NCBI GenBank assembly: GCA_900169235.1
Contig: FWCC01000115.1
Coordinates: 1-64,000, forward strand
DNA: 64,000 nucleotides
Direction: 5' to 3'
Source of the DNA: Zarea fungicola
Lineage: Eukaryota > Ascomycota > Sordariomycetes > Hypocreales > Cordycipitaceae
Of this stretch, positions 22,367 to 34,228 are shown in pieces. Each line of letters opens with the position of its first letter. Position 1 is the first letter of the stretch. The notes beneath the pieces were generated by a model. It had not been told where the DNA came from and made no database searches. It worked only from the letters and a program-made list of their open reading frames with translations. Position numbers and translations under genes: made by a program.

Positions 22367-25300
22367 GATGACGTCGTTTATGGGAAGCAGCGCTAGTGGG
22401 GGTGGTGTCTTGGAGAAGGAGGAAAGACCAGAGGACAGGCACCGAGTATGCAGGGGAAGCAGATGATACAGCGAGGAAGGTATAGAAATGTTCAAGTCGG
22501 AGACTGTACAAAGATGAACAACAGAGGAAGAAAGAAAAAGTTTGGAGAAAAGAAGGTTTGGGAGAGCAGTGGTGGCGCGAGTTGGAGGCGGGAACTGGGT
22601 AGTAACAGGAGCTGGTGCGGAGTAGACAAGCTAGGACAGAGGCGGCGGGCTTACTTGTTCGGTGCAAATTGACCAGTTAGTAGGGACTCTATTACATGGT
22701 GACAGAACTATACTAAAACAAGGTATCTTGTTACCTAAAGGTCCATGTGCCGATATTATTATCGCATACCTGTCTGTGTAGAGAGCTTACAGTGTGTCAG
22801 GCAGGTGGCGTCCGGGTTACAAGAGGGGGGGTGACTACCTGTTGGAGGTTTTACATTGCCCACGTTCCCAAGCAAAGGGTGAAATACAGAGGCAAACAAC
22901 AAGATGAAGTTCTATCCCCTTACACACTCACCGCAGTCTCAGGCCATGACAAGAAAGCACTGGGGCTCCGGGCCGTACTACGCATATTTGCGGCGGTTCA
23001 AGAGTGACCAGCACTCCCAGTACAGCGAGTCAAAGACAACATCCATACGGCACCCGCCGCAGTGGGTTGCGGGCGCAACGCATAACCGGAACTCGGGTTG
23101 GTTAATTTAGTTCATGACTTGCCACTACGGAGTAAGTTAGTGGGCTTTGGCCTGGTTCACCGGGCATGGGTGGCTCCTTGTCTCCCCAACTTGGCTTGGC
23201 CACGGCTAAAAGGCTGGTCCGTGGCCTGAATGGAACGTAACCAATCCTCCGCACTTCTCCGGAACTGGGCCACCATTTCAGAACGTGCCAGTTGGGTCCT
23301 CGCCTTGCAGCTTGCATCGCCCCCCCCCATTGGACGAGAGAATCGGCTCCCACGGAGGCTTGTTATGGGTTGAGGCTGAACAGGCACAGGTCGACCGACC
23401 ACGCGAACCAGATAGGACGGCGAGACGGGCTCTCCACTCCGGACTCCGGATAGGGACTCCGGGACAACTGGTACATTTTATTTTATTTTATTTTTCCCTC
23501 ATTCTGCTAGCTGGCTGGCTGGCTGTTGGTCCTTTTTCTTTTTACAGAACCCGATGATCGCCGTGCAAGGGAACGAGGTTCCGAAGATGCGGCTCTTTGA
23601 TTCCGTGACAGCAATGTATTAGTTACATGCTGACTGGCTGTCCACGGCGGCCGACTCTGCCGCTACCCACAGCATCTTGCATTCCTCAGCCTCATGAGCC
23701 CAAATCTCACGTAGAAAAGCAAGCTAGCCGAGTAGATGAGTGAAATATTGCAACAACAGAGGTTGCAGTGGGCTTATGGCATATGCAAATACAACGATTA
23801 AATTAAATTTGAAATGACACAGGCATACATAGCCAGTGACCGAGCGTGAAGAAGAAGAAAAAAAGTGGTCATTGTAGCATCTTGAATGATATGGAGCAGA
23901 TCAAACCCTTTAACGGGCTCGGGGACAGAAAGAACGGGCCGACAAGGTGAAGGAACTACAGCAACATTGCACCGCTTGAAATTTACATGAGATGAATGGA
24001 GATTATGTAACCATTGATTGGCATTTTCTCCTTTCAATGGACAGTATGAAATGGAAGTTGCAAATTACGCCGAGCCTTGCAATTTCATTCCCACAAAGTC
24101 ATGGTAACCTACAGTCGGGCATGGCATGTAAGTCAAGCGACGGCGAACACAGGCCGCTCCTTGACGTGGCACACTGCGTCGTCAGCGAGTTAATAACGGT
24201 ACGCCGCCTGTCACTCTCTCAATCTTCTCAACACACGATTTTAGACGAAGCAAGAGAGAAGCGCCCAACTATGTGGTATTTTATTTTATTTTTATTTAAT
24301 TGTTTAATTGTTTTTTTTTTAAACTTTCTTTTTTCTCATTTAATTTTTGACATCACGTAGACAGAATTTGGGATGGCGTCTCCTAACTAGTTCAACACTA
24401 GGAACCATATCCTGGAGCATTGTCTTTGGTGTTAGATGACAACGAGACGGAATTGCTACCAAACATCCAGGGTAGTATGCATTCATGTCAGAATTTTGGC
24501 ATGGCTAAGATGTTGTTACAATGTTAACACCTTTTAGGCAGGTAATATATAGTAGAACAGCTTGTAGCTTAGAAGCAGAACGGCGCAGTTTGTGGCGCCA
24601 ATCAAAGATGGCAGGCATCAAATTGAAGATGATGCGAACGAGACCGAGCCATAGTGCCATGCCATCCATGGCTGCCCGAGGCCGCAAGGATGAGCTTGTT
24701 CATGTTTCGTGATAATATTTTCCATCCAATTGATGAGACAAGCACCAACAGACCCCTGCTAGTACTTGATTATTCGTAGGCAGGGCTGGTCATTTGTGGT
24801 CACTACCTTGAACGGCTTACAGCCCCCACGTAGTATTGGTGAGGGGGAACCCCCTGGCAGAAACATATCAGATGATAAAGCATTTTAGAGGCCATTTTGT
24901 GTGTGTATGAGGAGGTGGCGTGCTTTGGTCAAGGTAGGCAGTTTGTTGTTTTCATTCATTCATTTGCAGCTGGGCAATACATTCGATTGTGTCCGTTCTT
25001 GTTGCTATTGGGTAGCTAGCTGAACTAAATTACGCCGAATGGAAGCCTCCCGCCTGGCCGAGCGGAGCCTCCCCTGTCGGTACCTAGGTTGAAGAGGAGA
25101 TTTTGGGTTGTATCAAGACTAATTTTGTACAAGATGGAGTGGCATTGCATGCGTGGCAAGATGCTGAAAGGGTGGGTGGTGAACGGCCAGCACAGCAGGG
25201 CAGAAAGATGCAGCAATTGTGGAGGGCCTAATAGTTTTAGTGGCATCCTAGACATACAGTAGAGGCGGTGGTGGAAAACGAATAAAAATAAAATAGTTAA

Positions 25301-27142
25301 AAGCTCATTTCGAAACAAGCAACATCGAGGCTGCTGTTCATCATCAAGCCCATCCGTCCAAGAGGGCTGCCAAGACCATTGCAGCCCTCGCAGCATAATG
25401 CAGGTTCTAACGCTACTTTCCGGCTCCCCCCAGCGCCACACGCACCCAAAAATGACCCCAAATCACACACTAAAATTAGTGCGCCCTTTAGTGCTCCAAC
25501 ATGCTCCATGTTGCTACCAGTAGGTACCCACCGCAACGTTACAATACCCCCAGCTTTTTTGCCTTTTTCCTCCTTCCATGTCTCTTCTTCACCACCAAAA
25601 TGAAGGCTTCCATGGCGGGGACTTGTCTGTCCGTCCAGAAACCCGCGCCGCCTTTGGGATCTGGCCCACTGCTGCTACCTGTGCTAGCTTCTGCTAGGCT
25701 TGCTGGTAGCAATAGCAGTCGCTGGCTTTGGAACAGGGCCGGCCATTGATGCATTGATGCAGTGATGCTGCAACTTGATGCAGCCTGCAAGCAACCTGTC
25801 GGAGATTAGGCCGGCCATGGACACTAGTTACCTGGCCGCTAGCCCGTCTTGTGTTGTCGTGTCCAGCACCGTCATTCTTCCCCAGCCAGTCATGTCCATC
25901 CATCAGTTGAGTTGAATGCTTGGCCCGTATCTCTTGGTAGTATCCCACTAACTAGTTCCATAGGTAAATTTATCTGTTGCTACCTACTGACCTGCTGAGC
26001 TGAGCTGGCAAGCTGGGCACCGATACAACCACCTCCAAACGCACGCTTGCACTGCACATCACCTCTGATGACCCTGCAAATACGAGCCACAGAGGACCAA
26101 CCAACCCGCTAGCGTACAGCAATACCACAGAGGCGGCGTATACGAAAATCCCTACCTTCCTCCTTGTTGTCCGTCGCTCGCCCCCCCAGTCCGACTGTCC
26201 TTTGGAATCCGGTACACGCTTTTGTTGCACAGAAAAAACCACCAACTAGGTAACAAACTACTGCAAGCCTGCCCGACACTTGACCCCCCTAGCAACACCC
26301 CCCCAACGACACAACAACGAACAGTGTTCCTTGTCACTTGTCCAGCAAAAGAGGCTCGTGTGCCACGCCCGCCTGCAAACTAGACCCCCCACCACCAGTC
26401 CCAGTCCACCCACCAATCCACCACCACATTTCGCCTCTGCGTCCATCTGGTCTGGGGCTCCGCCTCGCAATCGCCTCTGCGACGTTGGTTTGCCGACCTG
26501 ACCACAAGCCTCCAACCGTTTTTTTTTTTTTAAAAAAAATTAATCAACAGGCAGTAGAGTGCCTTTCCCTTCCAATCCGGCGTTTCCCCGTACCTAGTTA
26601 CCTGGCGTTGGCCCTTGTAACCTCGAAAAACGGTGGCCCGTCTCGTTGGCTTCTAAAAATCCCAGTCGACCGGCACGCAAGGAACCTTTCCTTTGCCTCT
26701 TTCTCTTTCTCATCCCATCGCAACAATCCCTGAATCCCGGCTTGTGCGCTTTGGACTATTGCGTTTCCTTTTATATCGCCGAGGCTCATTTCTGTCTTGT
26801 TCCGACAACCCCCCCTGGCTGTCTGCGTCTACTAGTTCGCTTGTCACCACGCAGCTATCGGTCACTGGCATCTTGTTCCTTGTCCGAGATCATCTGGAGC
26901 CTCCCGTCCCGCCGTCATTTCATCCTGTCTGCTACCTTCTACTTACGCACATACCTCACAAGTTCAGTGCGTAAGACTAGCTCACCTCGACGTTACCACC
27001 ACATGCCTCGGGCCGTTTATACTCTTCCAGCATCTTTCCGCCCATCCCTTCATGCACTAGCTTGATCTCCATTTTATATATAGCCCTTTGCACCCCAGTG
27101 ACCCGCTTCCATCTCGACCTGCCTTCCTCTTCAGCACATGGT
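22367..27142. other. Long divergent intergenic region of dam1 and hxk3
   Basis: At 4.8 kb this is among the largest gene-free stretches of the window. It holds the dam1 promoter on the left and the hxk3 promoter and leader on the right. I could not support any gene: open frames are short and mostly lack ATG. Two Ndt80-site matches lie at 22985-22994 (minus strand, 0.6 kb from dam1) and 24791-24800 (minus strand). The final kilobase before hxk3 is C/T-rich on the plus strand, typical of a fungal promoter or leader. Confidence 0.5.
22985..22994 (-). promoter_or_regulatory. Ndt80-type MSE match upstream of dam1
   Basis: On the minus strand, the coding strand of dam1, this reads GCCGCAAATA and fits DNCRCAAAWD. 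It is about 620 bases upstream of the dam1 ATG, the best-placed of the matches seen in the cluster. Binding by Ron1 is an inference from family membership only. Confidence 0.22.
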
Positions 27143-28900
27143 ATGCAGCCGCTCGTTTCTGCAATGGCAACATTTAGGAAAGCCTTCTTCTCGGCGCTCG
27201 TCAAGAGCTTGCTGCGTGGCAAGTCTCTCATCCAGGCCATCTTCTCGTTTTGGATGAACCCAGGCGCCGACAAGGACGCTGCTCCCGTTCACAAGAACCT
27301 GCAAGACTTTCTCAAGGACGCAGAGGCCGCCTTGCTAGGCCCCGTCAGCGGCGATGGTCTCGTCAAACTTTCCACCAACCTACGAAAGCAGTTTTTGGAA
27401 GCTCTCCAGAACGACCCGCAGTGCATGCTGCCTTCTTACAGCCACCAGCTCCCCACAGGCCAAGAGCATGGCCAGTATCTCGCTCTTGATGTCGGCGGCT
27501 CTACTCTCCGAGTTGCTCTTGTGAAGCTTCAGCGCAACTCGTCTGGAGGAACTAATGAAGGCGACATTGTCAGCATGCAAAATTACAAAATCACAAGGGA
27601 CATCAAGGACCTTGAGGGCATGGCATTTTTTGATTGGATGGCTGCTAGAATAAAAGAGACTCTATCATCAAGCCTTAAGCAGGATAACGCTACAGAATCA
27701 GCGCCTCTGCCTGTGGCTCTTGCGTGGAGCTTTCCTATTGAGTAAGAAACTCAACCAACACCAAAACCAAGAAAAAAAAACATGGGCAAACATATGTACT
27801 AACATGTAAATAGGCAAACGTCCCTGGGTGGCGGAAAACTGCAGAAGATGGGCAAGGGTTTCTTAGCTGACGTTGGCCTGGTGGGACAGGACCTGGGCGA
27901 GATCATCAAGACTGCCAGTGACAACCAAGGACTCCACGTCCAACTGGAAGTTATTCTGAACGACTCCAGCGCATGCCTGCTCTCTCGCGCCTATTCTCAC
28001 CCTTCAACTCGATTTGGCCTTATTCTCGGCACTGGTGTCAATATTGCTGCCTACATGCCGGTTTCCACTATCGGTCGTCCCAAGTTTGGTGTCCGACCTA
28101 CCGGCTGGTTTGATGAAGCTAGCCATGTCATTGTCAACACTGAACTCGGCATGTTTGGTACTGGCATTCTTCCCTTGACCCGATGGGACAAGCTTCTGCT
28201 CAAGGATCATCCTAGACCCGACTTCCAGCCTCTGGAGCACATGGTCAGCGGAATGTATCTCGGTGAGATTGTCCGCTTCGCCATCATCGAAGCCATCGAA
28301 ACTGCGGGCCTTCTTGGAGGCAAGTTGCCCGAGTCGCTTAACGCAGGCTATTCTCTGGGAACTGACACTATTTCCATGATTGAGAGGTATGTCACGCCCC
28401 TGCTTTTTTTTTCGTGAATTGTTAGTCGTTCGTACTAATTTGAACATAGTGACACATCCTCAGACCTCTCTGACGCCATCAAACTCTTTTCCGAACGCCA
28501 CCCTTCTGCCCATGTTCCCACCACAATCGACATGGCAGCTATCAAGTCTATCGCATCGTTTGTTTCTGTTCGCTCTAGTGCTCTGGTTGCTACTTGTCTC
28601 TACACTCTCTGGGACGCTCGTCTTCAGGGTGAGAAGGAATTTGCTCAGACTCTGCCGGAGGATTCTACCCTCCGCAAGGCAATCGAGGGTGATATGGAGC
28701 CTGGGTCGACGACCGTGTCATTCACCGGCAGTGTTATTGAGCACTATCCAGGCTACCTCGAGGCGTGCCAGCGCTACATCAATGATCTCCTGGAGAGCAA
28801 CGGATATGCCAAATCGAGAAGCATCGAGCTCGTGCCCGCCAAGGAGAGCTCGCTAATCGGAGCCGCTGTTGCTCTAGCATGCATTCACTCGGAGGCATAA
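27143..28900 (+). CDS. hxk3: Divergent hexokinase, N-acetylglucosamine kinase type
   Basis: It is predicted to phosphorylate GlcNAc at C6, feeding Dac1 and Dam1. Exons 27143-27741, 27814-28386 and 28450-28900 give 540 residues. Hexokinase motifs are present in altered form: LALDVGGSTLRV (113-124), AWSFPIEQTSL at the sugar site (split by intron 1), LNDSSACLL with the catalytic Asp250, ILGTGVNIAAYMP for ATP, NTELGMFG where glucokinases have NTEWGAFG, and a C-terminal SSLIGAAVAL. These changes set it apart from glycolytic hexokinases, and its neighbours decide the substrate assignment. The N-terminus has a hydrophobic-basic stretch (FRKAFFSALVKSLLRG) that could contact membranes. A second in-frame ATG at 27164 has a better context, and an out-of-frame ATG lies at 27138. 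Confidence 0.88.
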
Positions 28901-29600
28901 ACTGTATTTACAAGACCACTGCGTGGTTGCATATGATACCTCGGTCATTCTTATGTTTTGTTTTTCTGCCACTTTTTATTCTCTGTAATTTTTTTTTTCA
29001 TCTTTTTACTGGTCAAGCTTTTTCGACGATTCATTTGGGTGTGTGACCAAGACGTCAGCATACATAGAGGCGCAGGCGAGCATTTTATTTGGATTGTTTC
29101 ACAAGGCGTATATTTGGACTGTTTATAATTCAAGAGCCAGAATACAAATTCCAAAACCTATCATTATCTTACACAAATTTTTTTTTCATCGATGTCAAAC
29201 AATCCAGTATAGAGTGAGCCCACTGAGACACGACGGCCTGTAAGGCTGAGAAAAGACAAGAGCGCTGGGAATGCTGAAGTTTTAATGTAATAAGGCTCAT
29301 CGATCATAAATCACTTCGTCGTTTTCACTATCCATGGTGCAGTCGTTAATAGTCGACGCGTCTCGTCAGGTGACTACCCGAGTAGTTCGCGCGTCGCCAC
29401 CCACCAAAAGCGCGTTAACTAAACAAATAGGCAGTCAACCATCTTAAGCACGCGGCGGACCAAATTAAGCAACATTGTCTTTGCCTTAAAATTTGCTTCC
29501 ATCACCATTATGCGACATACTCAATAGAAATAGCGGATAAGTTTTGCACCTGAATAATAGCATATTTGGCTCTAGACATACACGCAACATACCTGGAACG
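28901..29600. other. Intergenic: hxk3 3' end and brc1-like promoter
   Basis: Seven hundred bases, AT-rich on the left, with a GC-richer patch at 29330-29470 before the start of the BRCT gene. No gene is seen. Confidence 0.55.
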
Positions 29601-32401
29601 ATGGGCGAAGGGCTCTTCAACGAGTGCGCGATTGCCTTTGTTCCGAGCAGTTCGCTGACGCCCAAAACTATTGGCGAGGTATGTACGATAGACTGTTTTG
29701 GCACTTCTCACGACTTCTTATCACCTAACTTGTTTATTTCTACAAATTTTTAGCTGTCAGGCATCCTCGAAGACAATGGCGCTGAGGTTCTCGAACCGCG
29801 CCGTAACGGTACAATCGCTATGGACAAGGTCACCCACATCATCTCCAACACTATCGACTTCCAGCAGTACACCGAGTCACAGGCATTCATGATCCCCGTC
29901 ATCACGACGCAATGGATTACAGCGTCCATAAGCAAACGCCGTGTCGCGCAGGTCCGGCCTTTCTCGCCAGACCCTCGCCTCATCTTTGCAGAGGTCGTTG
30001 TGAGCTGCGCGGACTTGCCTGTGACGGACAAGGAGAGCATACTAGGCGCCGTCATGGCCCTGGGTGGTCAGGAGGCAAAGGATGTGAGCAGGCTTACTAC
30101 GCATGTTTGCGCGTTGTCCATGGATCATCCAAAGGTGCAGACGCCCATTGCAAAGGGCTGGAAGGGCAAAGTTGTCTTGCCGCATTGGTAAAGAATATTA
30201 CGTTTCTGCAGAATTTTTTACATACGGGTGGCTGACAAGACATTTTGCAGGTTTGACGACTGCTTCAAGCTGGGAAAGCGAATCGACGAAACGCCGTACT
30301 TATTGCCGGACCCCGAGATTTTGAAGAAGACACCTGAAGATGCACTAGACATACCGGTGAATGACAACCTAGATGGTGCCACATCGCCTAACCCGCAGTG
30401 GCTGCCGCTTCCGCCTGATGGCGACGTGGCACGACCTCCATGTACAGTCTTTCAACAGCGAAACGTCCTGCTCGGGGAGGACCTCAACATCTCACCTCGT
30501 CTCACCAAAGCAGTTCAAGATATCATCGTCAACGGCGGCGGTCGCATGGTAAGCGACGTTGAGTCTTGTGATATGTACATTGGCCAGCACCGCGACGGGG
30601 AGCAATACATTCGCGCCGCGCAATCCTGCAAGGACGTCGGTAATCTCTCCTGGCTGTACTACCTCATCGTGCATAACGCGTGGACGTCGCCCTTTCGTCG
30701 CCTTCTCCACTACCCCACGCCACGAAATGGTATCGAGGGCTTCGGTGGGCTCCGCATCACGGTATCCAACTATGGAGGTGAGGCCCGCATCTACCTCGAG
30801 AATCTCATCAAGGCGTGCGGCGCGGAATTTACAAAGACGATGAAGGCGGACAACACGCACCTCATCACAGCACGCGACTCGAGTGAAAAGTGCAAGGCCG
30901 CCCCTGAATGGGGGGTTGCCGTCGTCAACCACCTGTGGATTGAGGAGAGCTATGCAAAGTGCCAGATGAAGGCGATCAATATCCAAAAGTACAACCACTT
31001 CCCACAGCGGACAAACTTGGGTGAGATTATCGGTCAAACCTTTTTGGATGAGGCTAAGTTGAGGGAGTTGTATTACCCAGGCGGAGACGCGTTGATGACA
31101 GGCAGCGCCAGGAAGAAGCGCAAGATTTTAGAGGCGGCCGAGGACAACGCCTATCATAACGGCCCCGCGGACGGTGTTGTGGTCGCGCAGAGGGTGCAGG
31201 ATGTAGATGAGGATTTGTTGATGACGGAAGACGTGGAAAATACTCATATCTCGCCTCCCAAGAAGAAGCCAGCTACTGCAGCTCCTACTGTCGAAACTCC
31301 AGTACGCACGCGCCATGTGAAATCTGGCAAAGAAAACGATACACCGTCGATAATATCAACGGGTGGTCGCAGCGCCAAGGCGAAAGCGCGGGATATGCTG
31401 CAGAATATTGCGCCTGATATCGCGCTATATGAGAAGGAGAAGAAGCGCTCAGGCAAGGCGGCTGCGCCTTTTGGTGGCAAGCGCGCCGCCGATCTTGCCG
31501 AGAAGCAAACACTGGCCGAGGAAGAGGCCAAGGAGAAAAGGGCAGCAGACAAGGCGGCAGCGAAGACAAAGAAGACGGAAACGGAAGTGTGCGAGACGCC
31601 GAAGAGAACAAGCAAAAAGGCGCGACCGTCATTGCCTGATGTGGATATGCGCATTATTCTCACTGGATTCACGAGATGGATCGAAGACAAGAATAAGGAA
31701 GACGCGGATAGAGTAAGTTTTCGCTGAGAAATTTTGGTGTAGTGAGACGTTTCTATATATTCTAACAATGTCTATAGCGAAAGCTGCGTGATCTGGGTAT
31801 CCAAATTGTGCAAGAAGGGCAGCCCTGCGACTACCTCGCCGCGCCACACGTTGTCCGTACCGTTAAATTCCTCTGCGCCCTCGCCCGCGGGCCTGAGGTC
31901 ATCTCCTCCTCATTCATCGACGCTGCTCTCGACACGGGTAAGCTCCCTGCTATCAACCAATACTTTCTCAAAGACAAGGACGCCGAGAAGCGGTACGACT
32001 TCAAGCTGGACAAGTCCGTCGGCCGGGCCAAGGCAAACCGGGGCCGACTATTGCAAGGCGTGGCGGTGTACTGTACAGAGACAATCAAGAATGGACCCAA
32101 CAGCTACCGGGTGATTGCTGAGGCGAACGGGGCGATTTTCAAAATTTACCGGGCGCGCAGCGGGACAACGATTAAGCCGACGACGGCAGAGCAGGATGGT
32201 GGTGCAGCGCCCGATCCGGTGTATTTGCTGAGCGGTGTGAGCAGCGAGGAAAAAGCGCTGTGGCCACGATTTCGGGAGATGGCGGAGAAGGGACACATGG
32301 AACCGAGGGTTGTGGCGCCGGACTGGTTGCTGGACGTGGCCATGGCACAGCAGGTTCGCTATGCTGACAAGTTTAAGGCGGAAAACTATGGACAGAAGTA
32401 G
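29601..32401 (+). CDS. Multi-BRCT DNA damage protein, Brc1/Rtt107-like
   Basis: Proteins of this family bind gamma-H2A and stabilise damaged replication forks in the nucleus. Exons 29601-29678, 29754-30187, 30251-31712 and 31778-32401 give 865 residues. BRCT repeats can be read from the first residues onward: MGEGLFNECAIAFVPSS with THIISNTIDF, then VVSCADLPVTDKES with LTTHVCALSM. A middle pair contains GFGGLRITVSNYGGEARIYL followed by NTHLITARDSSEKCKAAPEW. The C-terminal pair starts at MRIILTGFTRW. Between the middle and last pairs is a charged linker with a nuclear-signal-like RKKRK near residue 458 and an Ala/Lys/Glu-rich helical stretch. This layout matches S. pombe Brc1 and yeast Rtt107, but the exact repeat count needs a profile search. 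It converges on vps25 with 280 bases between. Confidence 0.8.
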
Positions 32402-32681
32402 TTGGAGCGGGGCTGGCAGTGTTAGTAACGGGAAGTATGGCGACTTGTGCTATTTTGATATCTTTTGGTGACAGAATCGGCGGATCTGGAGTTTGCTTTT
32501 CGCCCGGAGCATTATGAATCAGGGGTGCATATATCTGGTTGCTACTCGGAGATTTTCTGAGCAAGATATCCCCTCCAGAAGATGGGGGGAGAGGACGCCG
32601 ACGCCATTGTATGGAACTTTGCAATCATGCTGTTTATGATTATGTAGCTTTTTTGTTTTCTCGCTGTTAATGGTGTACGTT

Positions 32682-33293
32682 TTAGAAGAATTTGACACCG
32701 AGAGAATCTTCTTGGCCGAATATTTGTGCTTTGCCCCTTTTGACGAGAATATTCAGCGCTTTGAGCAAAACCTCGCTGTCAATCCCATGAAGATCCGTGC
32801 TCCGCGTGCCATCCCCTTGCGACAACTCATACACGGTCAAGACGCTGCCCTTTTGCGCCGTGTCCTCAACGTACTGCTCGACGATGGCGGCCCACTCCTC
32901 TGGTTTCTTCCAGTAGATGAAGATGACGTCGTGTCCGCCGTCTGCGAATGAGGATGTCATCCCCACACCAGAGGACGATGACGATGCGGTAATGTACTCG
33001 GCGCGGCCCTCCTTGGCCATGGAGTCGATAAGCTCACGGATATCCACGGGTTGCAGCCGGCGCTCGAGGGCGTGGTTGTAGAAGAGCTCTGTCTCGGCGG
33101 CCTCGGAGAGACGTAGGCGGAAGAGTCGGTGGTGTCGCGCGTAGGCGAGCACGAGGGCGGACCAGGTGCGCTGCTGCGCGTGGCGCGTGGTGATGTTTGG
33201 CTGGCGGGTGAAGAAAGGCGGGAAGGAGTACTCTTGCGGGAACTTGAACCCTGTCAGGGCGGGTGGCGTGTTGCCCGGCTGGGTCAAGGCCAT
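32682..33293 (-). CDS. vps25: ESCRT-II subunit VPS25
   Basis: Vps25 is the ESCRT-II subunit that recruits ESCRT-III (Vps20) to endosomes during sorting of ubiquitinated membrane proteins. The gene is a single exon of 203 residues, the family size. The N-terminus has FKFPQEYSFPPFFTRQPN, the PPFF motif that contacts Vps22 and Vps36, then a TWSALVLAYARHHRLFRL winged-helix start. The second winged helix includes VIFIYWKKPEEWAAIVEQYV and ends with KRGKAQIFGQEDSLGVKFF, a typical C-terminus. A Ser/Gly-rich insert near residues 103-118 (ASSSSSGVGMTSS) separates the two. The start is the first in-frame ATG and gives a complete N-terminus. Confidence 0.93.
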   Translation of the reverse strand: MALTQPGNTPPALTGFKFPQEYSFPPFFTRQPNITTRHAQQRTWSALVLAYARHHRLFRLRLSEAAETELFYNHALERRLQPVDIRELIDSMAKEGRAEYITASSSSSGVGMTSSFADGGHDVIFIYWKKPEEWAAIVEQYVEDTAQKGSVLTVYELSQGDGTRSTDLHGIDSEVLLKALNILVKRGKAQIFGQEDSLGVKFF

Positions 33294-33730
33294 GATTACG
33301 GGGTTGATATATGGCAGCTTCGTGAGAGAAAGTGATTATTTATGAGACTAGACTAGGCAGTGCGTCTGTGGTTGTATGTTAGTTCATGAGGGTTGATGGG
33401 CCGAAGCTGTGCATGAGAATGAGATTTGTGACGCCCCCATCATGAATGGATTTTGTCCTGGCGGGGTGATTGATGGTGGGGTGGTTGTGCTGGTACTGCT
33501 TTCTCTTCGAGCAGCAGCCAAGCCACTGAATAACTATAAATAAAAGAAAAATTAAAAATTGTACCTCTGTTCTTCCCTTTTCTGAATCAATCATTTGACA
33601 ATGAACTTTTCAACAATGCATTCGACTGCCGGAGATGCTCAACTCAAAACGATTCGTTTGATACCCTGTCGGCCAATCGGGTGTCGCTGATACGCCGCTC
33701 AACGATCACCCCTTCCAAAATGCATCCCGG

Positions 33731-33971
33731 GATAATCCACAGATAAGACCAGCAAGCCATTGGTTCTCGTTTGAACGGCACCGAGACTTTTCCTCCTTTT
33801 AGGCCCTTGCCCAACCCCCGGAGATCAGGAGATGGGAAACATTCTTTTATTAGCCTTTTCTAGCTCTACCTTATCATATATATGGGTTACCCTTGGCGTT
33901 AGTCCTATCGTGTTTCTGTCTACGCTCGCCATCTCGGAACAGCTTATCGCTATCGAAAGGATGCGCTTATC
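33731..33971. promoter_or_regulatory. Cluster of GATA sites upstream of niiA
   Basis: Five GATAA-type motifs lie within 241 bases: GATAA at 33731, GATAAG at 33742, and the reverse form TTATC at 33871, 33954 (as CTTATC) and 33967 (as CTTATC). They are 258-498 bases upstream of the niiA ATG. AreA-type GATA factors activate nitrate assimilation genes through paired sites like these. Confidence 0.5.
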
Positions 33972-34028
33972 CTCCAAGCTTGACACCTGGATTGTAATAG
34001 CTGAATTGAGGCTTTAGCGAACATGCTT

Positions 34029-34036
34029 CTCCGCGG
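34029..34036 (+). promoter_or_regulatory. NirA-type nitrate-response site upstream of niiA
   Basis: CTCCGCGG is a full match to the consensus CTCCGHGG of the nitrate-specific activator NirA/NIT-4. It sits 193-200 bases upstream of the niiA ATG, next to a GATA cluster, as is common in nitrate-assimilation promoters. Confidence 0.6.
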
Positions 34037-34228
34037 GAAACAAGTAGGTTTACTTTCCAGATAACATGATTGGTCCTTGTCCAATAATGCCGCTCCAATA
34101 CTGTCGAGCTTGGTACTATGGCAAGCCCGTCCTCCCTTTAAATGTCGCGCCTCGCCGATTGCGGTGTAAAATATAAAGGAGGATACGATTTTTGTACATG
34201 AATTTGTTTCATCTCATAGAAACTTACC

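Larger units (their letters stand above)
33294..34228. promoter_or_regulatory. Divergent promoter region of vps25 and niiA
   Basis: This 0.9 kb separates the divergent vps25 and niiA genes and holds both promoters. The half nearest niiA carries a set of nitrogen-control sites, listed separately: several GATA motifs at 33731-33971 and a NirA-type site at 34029-34036. No coding sequence is seen. Confidence 0.7.

Noticed and set aside
24505..24687. Short hydrophobic minus-strand frame (about 55 codons from ATG)
   Set aside because: It could be a small membrane peptide but has no support beyond composition.
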